From the NCBI RefSeq assembly GCF_000421465.1, contig NZ_ATXB01000002.1:362690-426689 (forward strand): a stretch of 64,000 bases of DNA, given 5' to 3'. This stretch comes from Methylohalobius crimeensis 10Ki. GTDB taxonomy: Bacteria; Pseudomonadota; Gammaproteobacteria; Methylococcales; Methylothermaceae. Made by a program: the position numbers and the translations under genes. Below, piece after piece: positions 27,383 through 36,253 of the stretch (the stretch's first letter is position 1; each line of letters begins with the position of its first letter). The notes under the pieces were generated by a model. That model was not told the DNA's origin. It saw only the letters and a program-made list of their open reading frames with translations, and made no database searches.

Positions 27383-27583
27383 GAAGGGTCGATGAGGCGT
27401 CAATGAGTTGTATCTCTGGCGATTTCCTCCATTTTTTTCCGCTTTTTGTATCAGATGGTTACACCCTCCGGACTGAGCCGCTATCTATAGAATAAGGTAG
27501 ATTAACCACTGATTGAAATGCATGCGCCTCTCCAGGTTGGATATTGAGCAACGGACGCGCTTCGCGGTCGACCGTGACGGACT

Positions 27584-28501
27584 TCATGATTCGAAGTATT
27601 GAATCATCCGCTGCCGCGTTTCGGCATCAGGCAGTCGACCGTAGTTGGCGCCCATGTTGTCCACCATGTGATCCACTTTGGAGGTGGCGGGAATCACGCA
27701 CGTCACGGCCGGATGGGAAGCGATGAATTTCAAAAAGAATTGGCCCCAGCTGGCGATGTCGTAATCCGACGCCCAGTCGGGCAAGGGCTTGCCTTGGATT
27801 CGACGGAACAGATCGCCCCGTTGAAACGGCCGATTGATCAGGGTCGCCATGCCGCGGTCGGCGGCCAACGGCAAAAGGCGCTCCTCCGCGATGCGATTGT
27901 CGATGTTGTAGCTGAATTGCACGAAGTCGAAAGGCTCCCGCTCGAGAATGGCGGCCAATTCCTCGTGATCGCGGCCGTGGGAAGTGGTGATGCCGATATA
28001 GCGCACCCGGCCCTCCGCCTTCCAGGCTTTGAGCGTCTCCAGGTGGGTCCGCCAATCGCGCAGATTGTGGATCTGCATCAGGTCGAAGCGGTCCACGCCC
28101 CACAAGCGCCGGGATTGCTCCATTTGCTCGACCCCCGCCCGCTTGCCGTCGGTCCAGACCTTGGTCGCGGCGAACAAGTTTTTTCGTTCGGTTTGGGACA
28201 GCAGCTCCCCCAATACCCGCTCGGCGTTGCCGTACATGGGAGAGGAATCGATCAGCGCCCCGCCGTGGTCGAAAAACGCGTCCAAGACGGCGCTGAGCTG
28301 GGCCATCGATTGGGGATCGCCGGCGACGTTGAAGGTGCGCGATGTCCCCATACCGATGACCGGCAGCGACTCGCCGCTGGCGGGGATCGACTTTTGGATC
28401 GGTTGCTTTGCTGTCGCCAGCCAGGCGGGCCGCGGCAAAGCCAGCGCCGCGCCGATTCCGGCGATCGATTGAATGAAGCGTCTCCGGGTGAATCGTGTCA
28501 T
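27584..28501 (-). CDS. Tat-exported aldo/keto reductase
   Basis: The 305-residue protein begins with a twin-arginine signal (RRRFIQS, 6-12, then a hydrophobic stretch) and has an aldo/keto reductase barrel. Likely catalytic residues are Asp and Tyr in DSSPMYGNAERVLGEL, Lys in FAATKVWTDG and His in LMQIHNLRDW. Periplasmic members of this family are common in proteobacteria, and their substrate and electron donor outside the cytoplasm are unclear. It lies 13 nt after the carrier gene on the same strand, so both are probably one operon. Confidence 0.88.
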   Translation of the reverse strand: MTRFTRRRFIQSIAGIGAALALPRPAWLATAKQPIQKSIPASGESLPVIGMGTSRTFNVAGDPQSMAQLSAVLDAFFDHGGALIDSSPMYGNAERVLGELLSQTERKNLFAATKVWTDGKRAGVEQMEQSRRLWGVDRFDLMQIHNLRDWRTHLETLKAWKAEGRVRYIGITTSHGRDHEELAAILEREPFDFVQFSYNIDNRIAEERLLPLAADRGMATLINRPFQRGDLFRRIQGKPLPDWASDYDIASWGQFFLKFIASHPAVTCVIPATSKVDHMVDNMGANYGRLPDAETRQRMIQYFES

Positions 28502-28514
28502 CGCCGTCTCCTAA

Positions 28515-29843
28515 TTAAGGTTGTTCTCGTTCCACCGCCAACGCCGTCTGACGGCGTCCCAAAACATAGGATACGCCAGCCCACACGAGCGCCAAGGGCA
28601 CCGCCAACCAGGCGATCTGGGACAGGCTCAATCCCAGATCCCGCAAGCCGATGTAAAACCAGGCGCTGACGGCGTCGCCGCCGCGGTACACCACGGTGTC
28701 GTTGAAATTCTTGGCCTTGTATTTTTCCTCGCGCCCCAACACCACGTAAAGCATTTCTCGCGCCGGGCGCATAATGGCATAGTTCCCGGCTCGGCGAAAT
28801 ATCTGGACTCCCACCAGCACCGCCAGCACCGGCGCCATTCCCAGGGCGACAAAACCCGCCGCCAGAAACAGTGGAATCAAAACCAGGGTCCACGCCAGCC
28901 CCAGCCACCTGACCAAACGCGCGGTCAGAAACGTTTGCGTCAGAAGGGTCAGCGCGTTGACCGCCCCATCGATGGCGGCGAACACGGCGGTACGCACCCC
29001 GGAATCGCTGAAGCTGTCGCGGATAATCTGAGCCTGCTGAAAATAGAGAAAGGTCGACAGGGTGGTGAACAGCAGCATCAAGATACCGATCCCCAGCAGA
29101 TAGGGCGAACGCAGCACGAGGATGATGCCGGCGAAAATGCCGCCGCCCAGAGGCTGGTCTTGCCGCGCCGTTGATTGGGGATGCGCGGTCGGTACGCCCG
29201 CAACCGAGGGCCCCTCATGCCAGGCAATCAAACGATGGATGGCCACCACCGCCAGCCCCAGGAACGCCGCCGAGATCGGCAACAAATTGGCCGGCCCCAA
29301 CGGCACCGCCAGACCCGCGGTCAGCACCGGGCCGGTCAAGGCGCCGGCGGTGCCCCCCGCGGCGATGAACCCGAACAGACGCCTGGCCTGCTCGTCGCTG
29401 AACAGGTCCGTCATGAAGCTCCAAAAGACCGACACCACGAACACGTTGAACACACTCACCCAGATGAAAAACGCCCGCGCCAGATAAGCATGAGTGAATT
29501 CCAACCGGAACAGGACGAAGAAAGCCAGCAAATTGACGATGAAAAAGTAATACACGGCGGGCAAAAAACACCGCCGCGGGAAACGCGCGCTAAGCCAGCC
29601 GAACAGCGGCACCGCCGCCAGCATCGCCGCGAAGGTGCCGGTAAAGAGCCACTGGAGATTCTCCACGCCGCCGGCGATGCCCATCTCGTCGCGCATGGGA
29701 CGCAGAATGTAATACGCGCACAACAGCGAGAAAAAATACAGGAAGGACCAGGCCAATGCCTGGATTTCGACCGGCTCGACGTTGACCAATCGCTGCAGTC
29801 TGGATCGCCACAGCAAAAGACGGAAATCGGAGCGTTCGGCCAT
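28515..29843 (-). CDS. MFS-fold carrier related to ATP/ADP (NTP/NDP) translocases
   Basis: This 442-residue integral membrane protein has about 12 helices and the N-terminal YYILRPMRDEMG segment and RPAREMLYVVLGREEKYKAKNF loop of the NTP/NDP-exchange (AAA) transporter-like family. The intracellular-parasite members swap host ATP for ADP. Free-living relatives like this one have no settled substrate. It is upstream of the Tat-exported aldo/keto reductase gene in the same direction. Confidence 0.8.
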   Translation of the reverse strand: MAERSDFRLLLWRSRLQRLVNVEPVEIQALAWSFLYFFSLLCAYYILRPMRDEMGIAGGVENLQWLFTGTFAAMLAAVPLFGWLSARFPRRCFLPAVYYFFIVNLLAFFVLFRLEFTHAYLARAFFIWVSVFNVFVVSVFWSFMTDLFSDEQARRLFGFIAAGGTAGALTGPVLTAGLAVPLGPANLLPISAAFLGLAVVAIHRLIAWHEGPSVAGVPTAHPQSTARQDQPLGGGIFAGIILVLRSPYLLGIGILMLLFTTLSTFLYFQQAQIIRDSFSDSGVRTAVFAAIDGAVNALTLLTQTFLTARLVRWLGLAWTLVLIPLFLAAGFVALGMAPVLAVLVGVQIFRRAGNYAIMRPAREMLYVVLGREEKYKAKNFNDTVVYRGGDAVSAWFYIGLRDLGLSLSQIAWLAVPLALVWAGVSYVLGRRQTALAVEREQP

Positions 29844-30041
29844 GGTTTGATTGTGACTTAATTCCTCATCAACAAGGCAAGCGATTCGCAGAGGATTGTT
29901 CGATTGAAATAAATTCTAAAAACCTATCCCAATCAACACGGATTCACTCATGGGGGATGATTTTCGGAAGGGAAACGGACCGCTCTGCCTGGGATGCGAA
30001 AAGTATGATATTTTTTCGATTATATGCGCATTTTGAATTGA

Positions 30042-30221
30042 GAAGATAGCAAATGGAGCAAGAACCCAATTTATGGGGCATTAATCCCGTTATTGATTTG
30101 GATGATGGTTCCGGCAATCGTTGCAAGCCTTTTGGCAAAAGAAAAAGGCCGTAATGTGGTTGCTTGGACAGTGATGAGTCTGATTCCGATGGTCAATCTT
30201 TGTGCAACATCTTGGAAATAG
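30042..30221 (+). pseudogene. Remnant of a small two-helix membrane protein
   Basis: A frame opened by TGA 30039-30041 and closed by TAG 30219-30221 encodes hydrophobic helices around LIPLLIWMMVPAIVASLLAK and a second helix with TVMSLIPMVNL. This is the arrangement of small DUF-type membrane proteins that repeat an LIPxLN/AxKGR pattern. No ATG, GTG or TTG precedes the first helix, so the 5' end seems lost. It may also be translated from a non-standard codon; the evidence is composition only. Confidence 0.35.
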
Positions 30222-30307
30222 TCAAGGTCGCACAATTACGTTTTTGCCTCTCTCAAAATCAGCATCAACTTGATGTGCCGATATGTATTGCCCTTGATCG
30301 GGCCAAT

Positions 30308-30346
30308 AAAAAGCCCGGCCCGGATTCATCCGGTCTAGGTCGGGCT
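30308..30346 (-). terminator. Rho-independent terminator (minus strand)
   Basis: On the minus strand AGCCCG ... CGGGCT encloses an inner CCGGA/TCCGG stem with a 4-nt loop and is followed by five Ts. It lies 87 nt after the stop of the 47-residue cysteine-rich gene and fits as its transcript end. Confidence 0.7.
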
Positions 30347-30432
30347 ATATAATTAACAAGGTTCAGGGTCCTGGAATTTTGTCTGATCGAATGCAGCAAC
30401 TCAATGCTGATGAGCTCTGCTCAAAGAGCAAC

Positions 30433-30576
30433 CTAACCCTTACCCTCTACTTTCTTCATCTGCTCGCCACAGCAGATTTCCTTATGCTCCATTTCAGAAC
30501 AAGTACAAGGTTTTTCGTATACAAGTTCCGCACCGCATTTCTCACAACGATAACGATCTCCGACTTCTCGCATCAT
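30433..30576 (-). CDS. 47-residue cysteine-rich metal-binding protein (rubredoxin/desulforedoxin-like knuckles)
   Basis: A small gene with a perfect GGAGG 5 nt before tandem ATGs, reading 47 codons to TAG. Cysteines form CEKCG (11-15), CTC (24-26) and ICCG (35-38) pairs among charged residues, like small zinc or iron ribbon proteins; the C-terminal CCGEQM recalls desulfoferrodoxin/desulforedoxin N-terminal knuckles (CCGxxM). A small hairpin (30594-30618) precedes the ribosome-binding site and a terminator follows. Its isolated place in AT-rich DNA suggests a monocistronic stress or metal gene. Confidence 0.75.
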   Translation of the reverse strand: MMREVGDRYRCEKCGAELVYEKPCTCSEMEHKEICCGEQMKKVEGKG

Positions 30577-30983
30577 GGTTTCCTCCTTCTTAACGTTAGA
30601 GGGATATTCATCCTAACGCTGCTATTTAAGCATTACAATCTTTATTTTAACGGTCAGCCCAAAAAAATAAGGGGGAATCAAAATAAAAGGCATATTCTTA
30701 ATATCTCCCTCTCTTCGATTCTCTTCTGTAAACGGTAGAAGGGAAGCTTCACCCTCATGCTGCTGCTATCTCATTCCCCTGTCCTTGCCAATCTCCTTAG
30801 AAATTCCGACAATATAAGAATGCTTAACTTCAAGCTTGTGACTCAATTATTTCAGCGCCCCCAAGTGCTGACAAAAGGCCGGCGAATAGCGGCTGGGCGA
30901 TTGTCAGAGCTTCTATCCATGCTGGAAACGCCGCTGTTATTAAGCTTCTTCGTGCCAAAGACAGCGCAGGAGAAGGCCGCCTC
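30577..30983. other. Intergenic region (about 400 nt), no gene recognised
   Basis: Divergent gap between the small cysteine-rich gene and the MFS carrier. Apart from an imperfect hairpin at 30594-30618 (CGTTAG/CTAACG arms) nothing convincing is seen. A 76-codon frame at 30757-30987 has no ribosome-binding site and no familiar features. Confidence 0.4.
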
Positions 30984-32225
30984 TTGACCTATCTTGAACT
31001 GGCTCGCCGCTACCCGCGCCATTTGGCGTTCGGGCTGCTGCACATGTTCTATTCCAGCCTGGGACAAACGGTCCTGGTGGCCATCTTCACGCCGTTTATC
31101 CGCAAGGAATTTTCCCTGTCGCCGGTGGCGTTCGGAACCCTCTACGCCGCGGCGACGGTGCTGAACGCACTGGTGTTGCCGTTCGCCGGAAGGTTGCTGG
31201 ATGTCATGCCGCTCAGGCGGGTGAGCCTTTTAACCACGTTCATTCTGTCGGCGGGGTGCTGGCTGACCGCCGAGGCCGCCAACTTGACCATGCTATTTGC
31301 CGGGTTGGCACTATTGCGGCTGGGCGGTCAAGGCTTGATGGTGCAAATCAACAGCGTGGGGATGACACGCTATTTCGGCGCCAACCGGGGCAAGGCGCTC
31401 GGCATTTCCATCCTGGGCATGCCGCTGGCGGAAGTGGTCATGCCGCCGCTATTGTTGGTGCTGATCGAGCGTTGGGGATGGAGCCAGGTTTATTTGCTTC
31501 TGGGCGCCAGCAGCCTGGTACTCTTTCTGCCCTTGACCCGACTTCTGATCCGGACCGGCGACCGCTTCAACTTTCCCCACGGACACGCCGGAACCGGCGG
31601 TGGCGCGGCCGCCGATCGCGCGCACCATTTCACCCGGGGACAAATGCTGAAAACCGTTTATTTCTATGCCGTCATGCCCCTGCGACTGATGCCGCCGTTC
31701 ATGATGACGGCGCTGCTACTCTATCAGGACTTGATCGCCGAAACCAAGGGCTGGGCCCTGAGCTGGTTGGCGGCGGGAATCAGCGCCTACGCGGTAGCGC
31801 GGGTGGTATCCTCATTTTTGGTCGGCCCCCTGGTGGACACCATCGGCGCGCGGCGGATACTGCCGACGACCCTGTTCCCGCTCATGGGCGGATTGGGGGT
31901 ATTGATCGTCTCCGACGCTCCCTGGTGGGGACTGGTTTATCTGGCCCTATGCGGCATCACGGTGGGATTTGCGGGAAACGTCGGGGCGACGGTGTGGGCC
32001 GAGGTTTACGGCACCCGGCATTTGGGGGCGATCAAGAGCCTCCAAGCCAGCCTGGGAGTGGGCGCCGCCGCGGCGGCGCCGGCAGTGACGGGCGGATTGA
32101 TCGATTGGGGAGTCGGCATCCCTACGCTGCTGCATTGGAGCATAGGATTGATGGGGGGATCTACCCTGCTGGCACTGCTCGCACCGCTCCCGAAAGCGGG
32201 CAAATCGACAGCGCCTAGTCTTTGA
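30984..32225 (+). CDS. MFS transporter (oxalate/formate antiporter or monocarboxylate-like)
   Basis: The 413-residue protein has 12 predicted membrane segments and an MFS loop LLDVMPLRRVSLLT between helices 2 and 3. The second half has the equivalent LVDTIGARRILPTTL. The overall look is that of the OFA/MCT branch, which moves organic anions. The start is TTG 30984 with AGGAG upstream. It converges on the TPM gene with an 11-nt overlap. Confidence 0.85.
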   Translation: MTYLELARRYPRHLAFGLLHMFYSSLGQTVLVAIFTPFIRKEFSLSPVAFGTLYAAATVLNALVLPFAGRLLDVMPLRRVSLLTTFILSAGCWLTAEAANLTMLFAGLALLRLGGQGLMVQINSVGMTRYFGANRGKALGISILGMPLAEVVMPPLLLVLIERWGWSQVYLLLGASSLVLFLPLTRLLIRTGDRFNFPHGHAGTGGGAAADRAHHFTRGQMLKTVYFYAVMPLRLMPPFMMTALLLYQDLIAETKGWALSWLAAGISAYAVARVVSSFLVGPLVDTIGARRILPTTLFPLMGGLGVLIVSDAPWWGLVYLALCGITVGFAGNVGATVWAEVYGTRHLGAIKSLQASLGVGAAAAAPAVTGGLIDWGVGIPTLLHWSIGLMGGSTLLALLAPLPKAGKSTAPSL

Positions 32226-32883
32226 GGATGAGATGATCGAAGAGCTCGTTGGGATTGATCTCCCCGGCGGGAAAATGCGCGGCCAAAAGCTCGCCGCATT
32301 GCCGAATGGCGTCTTCGAAACCTTGGCTGAGATCGGCGCTTTTGACCCCTTTTATCAGGGTGTTCACGACCTCGTCCCAGGTCTCCGGCGGAAGCTCCCG
32401 GGCAATGGCCTTGTCGGCGAGCACCACTGCGCGGTGTTCCATGAGAGAAACGAATAGCAGGATTCCGGTCTCCCCTTCCGTTTTATCCAGCCCCGCCTCG
32501 TAAAACGCCACCTCGGCGCGAAGTTCGGTTTGGTGGATTCGGTCGTCGCGACTGGTCAACGCGCGTTGAATCCATGGAAACCGGGCCATCCACCAGGAAA
32601 AGGCGACGACGAACAAGGCGGAAATCGCCGACCAAAGAGGGTCGTCGCCCAGGTACGGGATCAACAAATCGGGCACGCCCAGGGCGAAATATAACAAGAG
32701 CAGAATCGCCGCCAGCAAAACCGGCACGTGCCCCACCGTGGACGATCTTTCAACGATCATGGGAACGATCTCGCCCCGGGTGGCGCGTTCGGCTTCTCGG
32801 ATTGCACGTTCGATCCGATCGAATCCCGATTTTTTTAGATGCCTTTTGGCCCAAGAGGGGATGGTCGGTGTATTTCCTACCAT
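32215..32883 (-). CDS. TPM-domain membrane protein (YgcG-like, second copy)
   Basis: The 222-residue protein has an N-terminal cytosolic stretch, two membrane helices (about 53-72 and 85-102) and a C-terminal TPM (YgcG/MOLO1) domain containing TGILLFVSLMEHRAVVLADKAI and QGFEDAIRQCGELLA. TPM domains are found in envelope and photosystem-repair proteins and some hydrolyse phosphate in vitro. It is the last gene of a LemA-TPM-TPM set; its start overlaps the preceding stop by 7 nt. Confidence 0.82.
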   Translation of the reverse strand: MVGNTPTIPSWAKRHLKKSGFDRIERAIREAERATRGEIVPMIVERSSTVGHVPVLLAAILLLLYFALGVPDLLIPYLGDDPLWSAISALFVVAFSWWMARFPWIQRALTSRDDRIHQTELRAEVAFYEAGLDKTEGETGILLFVSLMEHRAVVLADKAIARELPPETWDEVVNTLIKGVKSADLSQGFEDAIRQCGELLAAHFPAGEINPNELFDHLILKD

Positions 32884-33674
32884 TGTCCGGATGCGCCTCC
32901 GCCGCTGAATCCACCGCCACCGCCGGAAAAGCCGCCGCCCCCACCGGAAAAACCGCCTCCGCCGAATCGCCCGCTGCCGAATCCACCGGCGCCGATGCCG
33001 TAAATGCCGGCGCGGCCGTACCGTCGACGCCGAATGGAATAGGGAGCAAGGCCGACGCCCAGGCGCCGCAGGAACACGCCCCCTGCAAACAGGACGAAAA
33101 TCAGAAAATTGACGATACCCCCCCAGCTCCTTCCACGACTGCTTTTGCGGACCGGAGAAGTCTTGGCATTCAGCGCGGCCGCCATATCGAATTCGGGATC
33201 GGTCTTTTGCGCGATTTCGGCGATCCCACGTACTATTCCTTGACTCATGCGGCCCGCTTTGAATAAAGGCACCATTGTTTGATCGATGATTCGGCCCGCT
33301 TCGATGTCGGTCAGACGGCCTTCCAACCCGCCGCCCACTTCGATACGAACTTGCCTTTCCTTCCGGGCGATCAGCAAAAGGACGCCGTTGTCCTTCTCGG
33401 CGGTTCCCAACTTCCAGTCCTCCGCCACCTGGATCGAAGCCCTTTCAATCGGCAGGCCGTGCAGTTCGTTCACCGTCAACACGGCAATTTGGCTGCCGCC
33501 CTCCTGCCAGAGACGGCGCAGCGCTTTTTCAATTTGTCGCTTGGCGGCGGGCTCCAGGATTCCGGCGTCGTCGACCACCGGCCCCTCAAGGGCGGGCACG
33601 GTGAATTCGGCCGCCTGCAGGGCCGATGGAGAAAATGCGATCAGAAAGAGCCAAAGAATCGGAGCCAAAGGCAT
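32877..33674 (-). CDS. TPM-domain (YgcG-like) secreted membrane-anchored protein
   Basis: The 265-residue protein has a signal peptide (cleavage after LQA), a periplasmic TPM domain (about 25-160, with NGVLLLIARKERQVRIEVGG), a membrane helix (about 187-205) and a Gly/Ser-rich tail of GGGGFSGG repeats. This is the standard bacterial YgcG layout. The start at ATG 33674 shares one base with the lemA stop (TAATG), so the pair is coupled. LemA-TPM pairs are widespread and poorly understood. Confidence 0.88.
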   Translation of the reverse strand: MPLAPILWLFLIAFSPSALQAAEFTVPALEGPVVDDAGILEPAAKRQIEKALRRLWQEGGSQIAVLTVNELHGLPIERASIQVAEDWKLGTAEKDNGVLLLIARKERQVRIEVGGGLEGRLTDIEAGRIIDQTMVPLFKAGRMSQGIVRGIAEIAQKTDPEFDMAAALNAKTSPVRKSSRGRSWGGIVNFLIFVLFAGGVFLRRLGVGLAPYSIRRRRYGRAGIYGIGAGGFGSGRFGGGGFSGGGGGFSGGGGGFSGGGASGQW

Positions 33675-34315
33675 TAAAACGCCACCTCCGGCGCCTGTTC
33701 TATTTGTTTTTGCTCCGCCTCGGAAACGGTCCACTGGGGCATCTTTTCATGCTGATAGAGAAGTCCGTTGGTCCAGCTCGTCGGAGGAACCGTAATCAAA
33801 TCGTTGAAGCGCTTGATGGCTTCGATATGGCGCCGCCGGGCAATGGCGATCCGGTTTTCGGTGCCCTCCAGTTGAACCTGGAGGTCCCGGAAATTTCGAT
33901 CGGCTTTGAGATTGGGGTAGCGCTCGGCGACGACCATCAGCCGGCCCAGGGCCTGACTGAGCGATCCTTGAGCCCGTTGGAATTTTTCCAGCTGTTCCGG
34001 CGAAGCCTGACTCGGATCGATCGTCATGCGGGTGGCCTTGGCGCGCGCCTCGATCACCGCGGTCAATGTTTCCTGTTCGTGACTCGCGTAGCCCTTCACG
34101 ACTTTCACCAAATTGGGAATCAGATCGGCGCGCCGCTTGTATTGATTGGTCACCTCGGCAAGCGCCGCTTCGACGTCGTTTTTGGCTTGCGGAATGGATT
34201 GCAATCCGCATCCGCCGAGCAGCAGCGCCGTGAATGCCAGCACGGCGACAACGCGGCCGAAGGTTCCTACCGCTCGGGAAGGCAGGGTCTCGCTTGTTTC
34301 AGAGCGAAGCGCCAT
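33674..34315 (-). CDS. lemA: LemA family lipoprotein
   Basis: The 213-residue protein has an N-terminal signal with lipobox LGGC (C36) and the LemA coiled-helix domain: QYKRRADLIPNLVKVVKGY, ERYPNLKADRNFRDLQ and GTENRIAIARRRHIEA are classic segments. The C-terminus has an additional YQHEKMPQWTVSEAEQKQ end seen in LemA relatives. AGAGGG lies before the ATG. It is the first gene of the LemA-TPM-TPM operon. Confidence 0.92.
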   Translation of the reverse strand: MALRSETSETLPSRAVGTFGRVVAVLAFTALLLGGCGLQSIPQAKNDVEAALAEVTNQYKRRADLIPNLVKVVKGYASHEQETLTAVIEARAKATRMTIDPSQASPEQLEKFQRAQGSLSQALGRLMVVAERYPNLKADRNFRDLQVQLEGTENRIAIARRRHIEAIKRFNDLITVPPTSWTNGLLYQHEKMPQWTVSEAEQKQIEQAPEVAF

Positions 34316-34620
34316 TGTGATTATCCCTCTTCAATATCAGGACCGACCGATACATACTAACATTTGCGTGGAATTTTAACCTATGCGGCGATAGGCATCG
34401 AGGATGCCGAATAAACTCTCGTACCCAAATTATTAGTTGCGGTCGAACGAACTTAGGAGTAGCTTTCGCGATGAATGTCTCACTTTCAAAGCCCTGCCCA
34501 AAAAATCAGGGTCCGAAAACGCGATCCAATGCGAAAGACAATCCTTTATCAGGCTATTTTGTGCGTTGGCTAGCTTGATAGAGCCAGCGCTTGTCAACGC
34601 ATTCATTAGGAAATCTGTGA
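34316..34620. other. Intergenic region (305 nt) before the RRM gene
   Basis: Divergent gap. The only structure I note is an 8-bp-arm hairpin at 34564-34589 (CGTTGGCT/AGCCAGCG, one G-T wobble), 32 nt before the RRM start. Leader structure before small RNA-binding-protein genes is common in cold-regulated genes, but no cold-shock box is evident. No gene recognised. Confidence 0.4.
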
Positions 34621-34920
34621 ATGAATATCTACGTTGGCAACCTGCCTTACAGCGTAACGGAAGACGAGCTTCGCCGGTTATTCGAGCAGTATGGCGACGT
34701 TCAAAGCGTGTACGTGATAAAAGACAGGTATAGCGGCATTCCCAAAGGCTTTGGTTTTGTCGAGATGGGAAGCCAGGAGGAAGCGGACCACGCGATCGAG
34801 AAGCTTGACGGGCATGAAGTGGACGGGAGAAAAATCAAAGTGAACGAAGCCCGCCCCAGGAGCCATAAACCCGCCGACTCTGGAAGGACCGACAAGCCCA
34901 GATCCAAGCCCAAAACCTAA
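34621..34920 (+). CDS. Single-RRM RNA-binding protein
   Basis: The 99-residue protein consists of one RNA recognition motif with RNP2 IYVGNL (3-8) and RNP1 KGFGFVEM (42-49), followed by a basic, S/P/K-rich tail (about 78-99). The aromatic positions needed to stack RNA bases are present (Y4, F44, F46). Bacterial single-RRM proteins are often cold-induced. It is monocistronic with AGGA upstream. Confidence 0.92.
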   Translation: MNIYVGNLPYSVTEDELRRLFEQYGDVQSVYVIKDRYSGIPKGFGFVEMGSQEEADHAIEKLDGHEVDGRKIKVNEARPRSHKPADSGRTDKPRSKPKT

Positions 34921-35035
34921 TCTCAATATCCCGTTGGGGTGGGAGACATCTCCTTTTCCGATCGGCACCGTTTAAACAAAGCCTTCGGTTCTCCAGCCAT
35001 CCCACCGGTGACCCACGGCTTTCCGATCCGCTTTC

Positions 35036-35485
35036 CTACCACAACCATCGCGGCACGCGACGGGAGTATTCCTCCCAAGATTTCCCATGGGCACGAGCGA
35101 GCCACGGCTCTTCGCCCAGCACGACGCGAACCTGAAAAATGGCGGCCAGCATCACCGCGTAGACGAACAAACCGAGGGAATGGAAGGCAACCGCCCACCC
35201 CAGCAAGAGGAGAACCACGGAAAAATACATCGGGTTGCGTGTGTAGCGATAGAAGCCCACGACAACCAAGCGCCTCGGAGGCGCCCAGGGCGCGAGTGTC
35301 CCCTTGCCAGAAACGTAAAAATCGCGCGCGCACCAAAGCAATCCGAGGAACCCGGCGACCAATGGAATCAGACCCAGGGGCTGCACCATCTGAGTATGAG
35401 AACTGGCCATGAGCCATTTCACCGGAACGGCAACGGCGAAGATGCCCGGTAAGACTATAAATGCCAGGAGTGCATGCGCTAACAT
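35036..35485 (-). CDS. Isoprenylcysteine carboxyl methyltransferase-like (ICMT/PEMT) membrane protein
   Basis: The 149-residue integral membrane protein has about four helices and the diagnostic GFYRYTRNPMYFS and late GEEPWLARAHGKSWEEYSRRVPRW segments of ICMT/PEMT-type methyltransferases. Bacterial members methylate small isoprenoid-like or phospholipid substrates using SAM, usually unidentified. ATG 35485 was preferred over TTG 35494. It converges with the RRM gene. Confidence 0.87.
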   Translation of the reverse strand: MLAHALLAFIVLPGIFAVAVPVKWLMASSHTQMVQPLGLIPLVAGFLGLLWCARDFYVSGKGTLAPWAPPRRLVVVGFYRYTRNPMYFSVVLLLLGWAVAFHSLGLFVYAVMLAAIFQVRVVLGEEPWLARAHGKSWEEYSRRVPRWLW

Positions 35486-35584
35486 GAACCGCAAACGGTT
35501 ACCCCATAATGCGGCAAATCCATTCCAGACCGAAACGGTCGAACCATCCGCGTTCTATGAAAATATAAAGGGTTGGATGAAGCA

Positions 35585-35971
35585 ATGGCCAAATACTACG
35601 GTTTTACGATTGTTTTTCTGATCACTCTATCCCTCTTGGGGTGTAGCGACAACACCCGATCACTTTCGGTGACCGCCACCGCGTATACCTCATCCGTCAA
35701 GGAAACGAGCTCAATCCCTTCAGTCGGCGCATGGGGAGACACCCTCAAGCCGGGTATGAAAGCCATCGCCGTTTCTAGAGATCTGATCGACCTGGGGCTT
35801 ACCCAAGGCGTCGAAGTTTCCATCCAAGGACTGCCGGGGAGATACAAAGTGCTGGATAAAACCCACAAACGATGGCGGCGAAGAATCGACATTTACATGG
35901 GTGACGACGTGCAAAAAGCCAAGGCTTGGGGAAAACGGAAGGTCACCATCCGCTGGGAGCCTGAGGAATAA
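35585..35971 (+). CDS. 3D-domain lipoprotein
   Basis: The 128-residue protein has a signal peptide with lipobox LLGC and a 3D domain (VTATAYTSS ... LIDLGLTQGVEVSIQ ... KRWRRRIDIYMGDD), the three-aspartate barrel found in cell-wall and MltA-like proteins. The catalytic Asp of lytic transglycosylases sits in the D-I-Y-M-G-D region. It may act on or bind peptidoglycan. The start at ATG 35585 gives a proper signal; a TTG at 35573 is in frame. Confidence 0.82.
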   Translation: MAKYYGFTIVFLITLSLLGCSDNTRSLSVTATAYTSSVKETSSIPSVGAWGDTLKPGMKAIAVSRDLIDLGLTQGVEVSIQGLPGRYKVLDKTHKRWRRRIDIYMGDDVQKAKAWGKRKVTIRWEPEE

Positions 35972-36040
35972 ACCCTATGGGGCACAGTCAATCCGAGTAG
36001 AATAAGATGCTTACAACTCTCTCTCCAAAAGGAGCGGCTC

Positions 36041-36253
36041 ATGAATCTGGACACCCAGCTCCTCACCCTCACCTGTCCACACTGCAACAATAAATTCAAA
36101 GAGAAGATCGGACGCCTGAAGCATAACCCGGTCCTCGCCTGCCCCGCCTGCAGACAATCCCTCCGGATCAAACCGGACAATTTACGGCAAGGAATGGAGG
36201 CCGTCCAAAAACGGCTTGATCGAGGCAAACCGAATCTCCGCAAACTGCGATAG
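36041..36253 (+). CDS. Small zinc-ribbon protein
   Basis: The 70-residue protein has one zinc knuckle pair, CPHC (residues 12-15) and CPAC (34-37), within a basic sequence. AGGAG precedes the ATG. The pattern resembles the MJ0042-like zinc-finger domains, but the rest is unassigned. It follows the 3D-lipoprotein gene by 69 nt and could share a transcript. Confidence 0.7.
   Translation: MNLDTQLLTLTCPHCNNKFKEKIGRLKHNPVLACPACRQSLRIKPDNLRQGMEAVQKRLDRGKPNLRKLR

Larger units (their letters stand above)
29844..30432. other. AT-rich intergenic region (about 590 nt)
   Basis: Clearly more AT-rich than the rest of the window. It contains one hydrophobic gene remnant (30042-30221) and a minus-strand terminator (30308-30346). 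The remaining sequence shows no recognisable gene. The base composition suggests acquired or decaying DNA. Confidence 0.5.

Noticed and set aside
29944-30138. 64-codon minus-strand frame in the AT-rich region
   Set aside because: No ribosome-binding site or motif, and the plus strand there shows a hydrophobic gene remnant instead.
30757-30987. 76-codon plus-strand frame before the MFS carrier
   Set aside because: No ribosome-binding site and no familiar sequence; it overlaps the likely promoter of the carrier gene.
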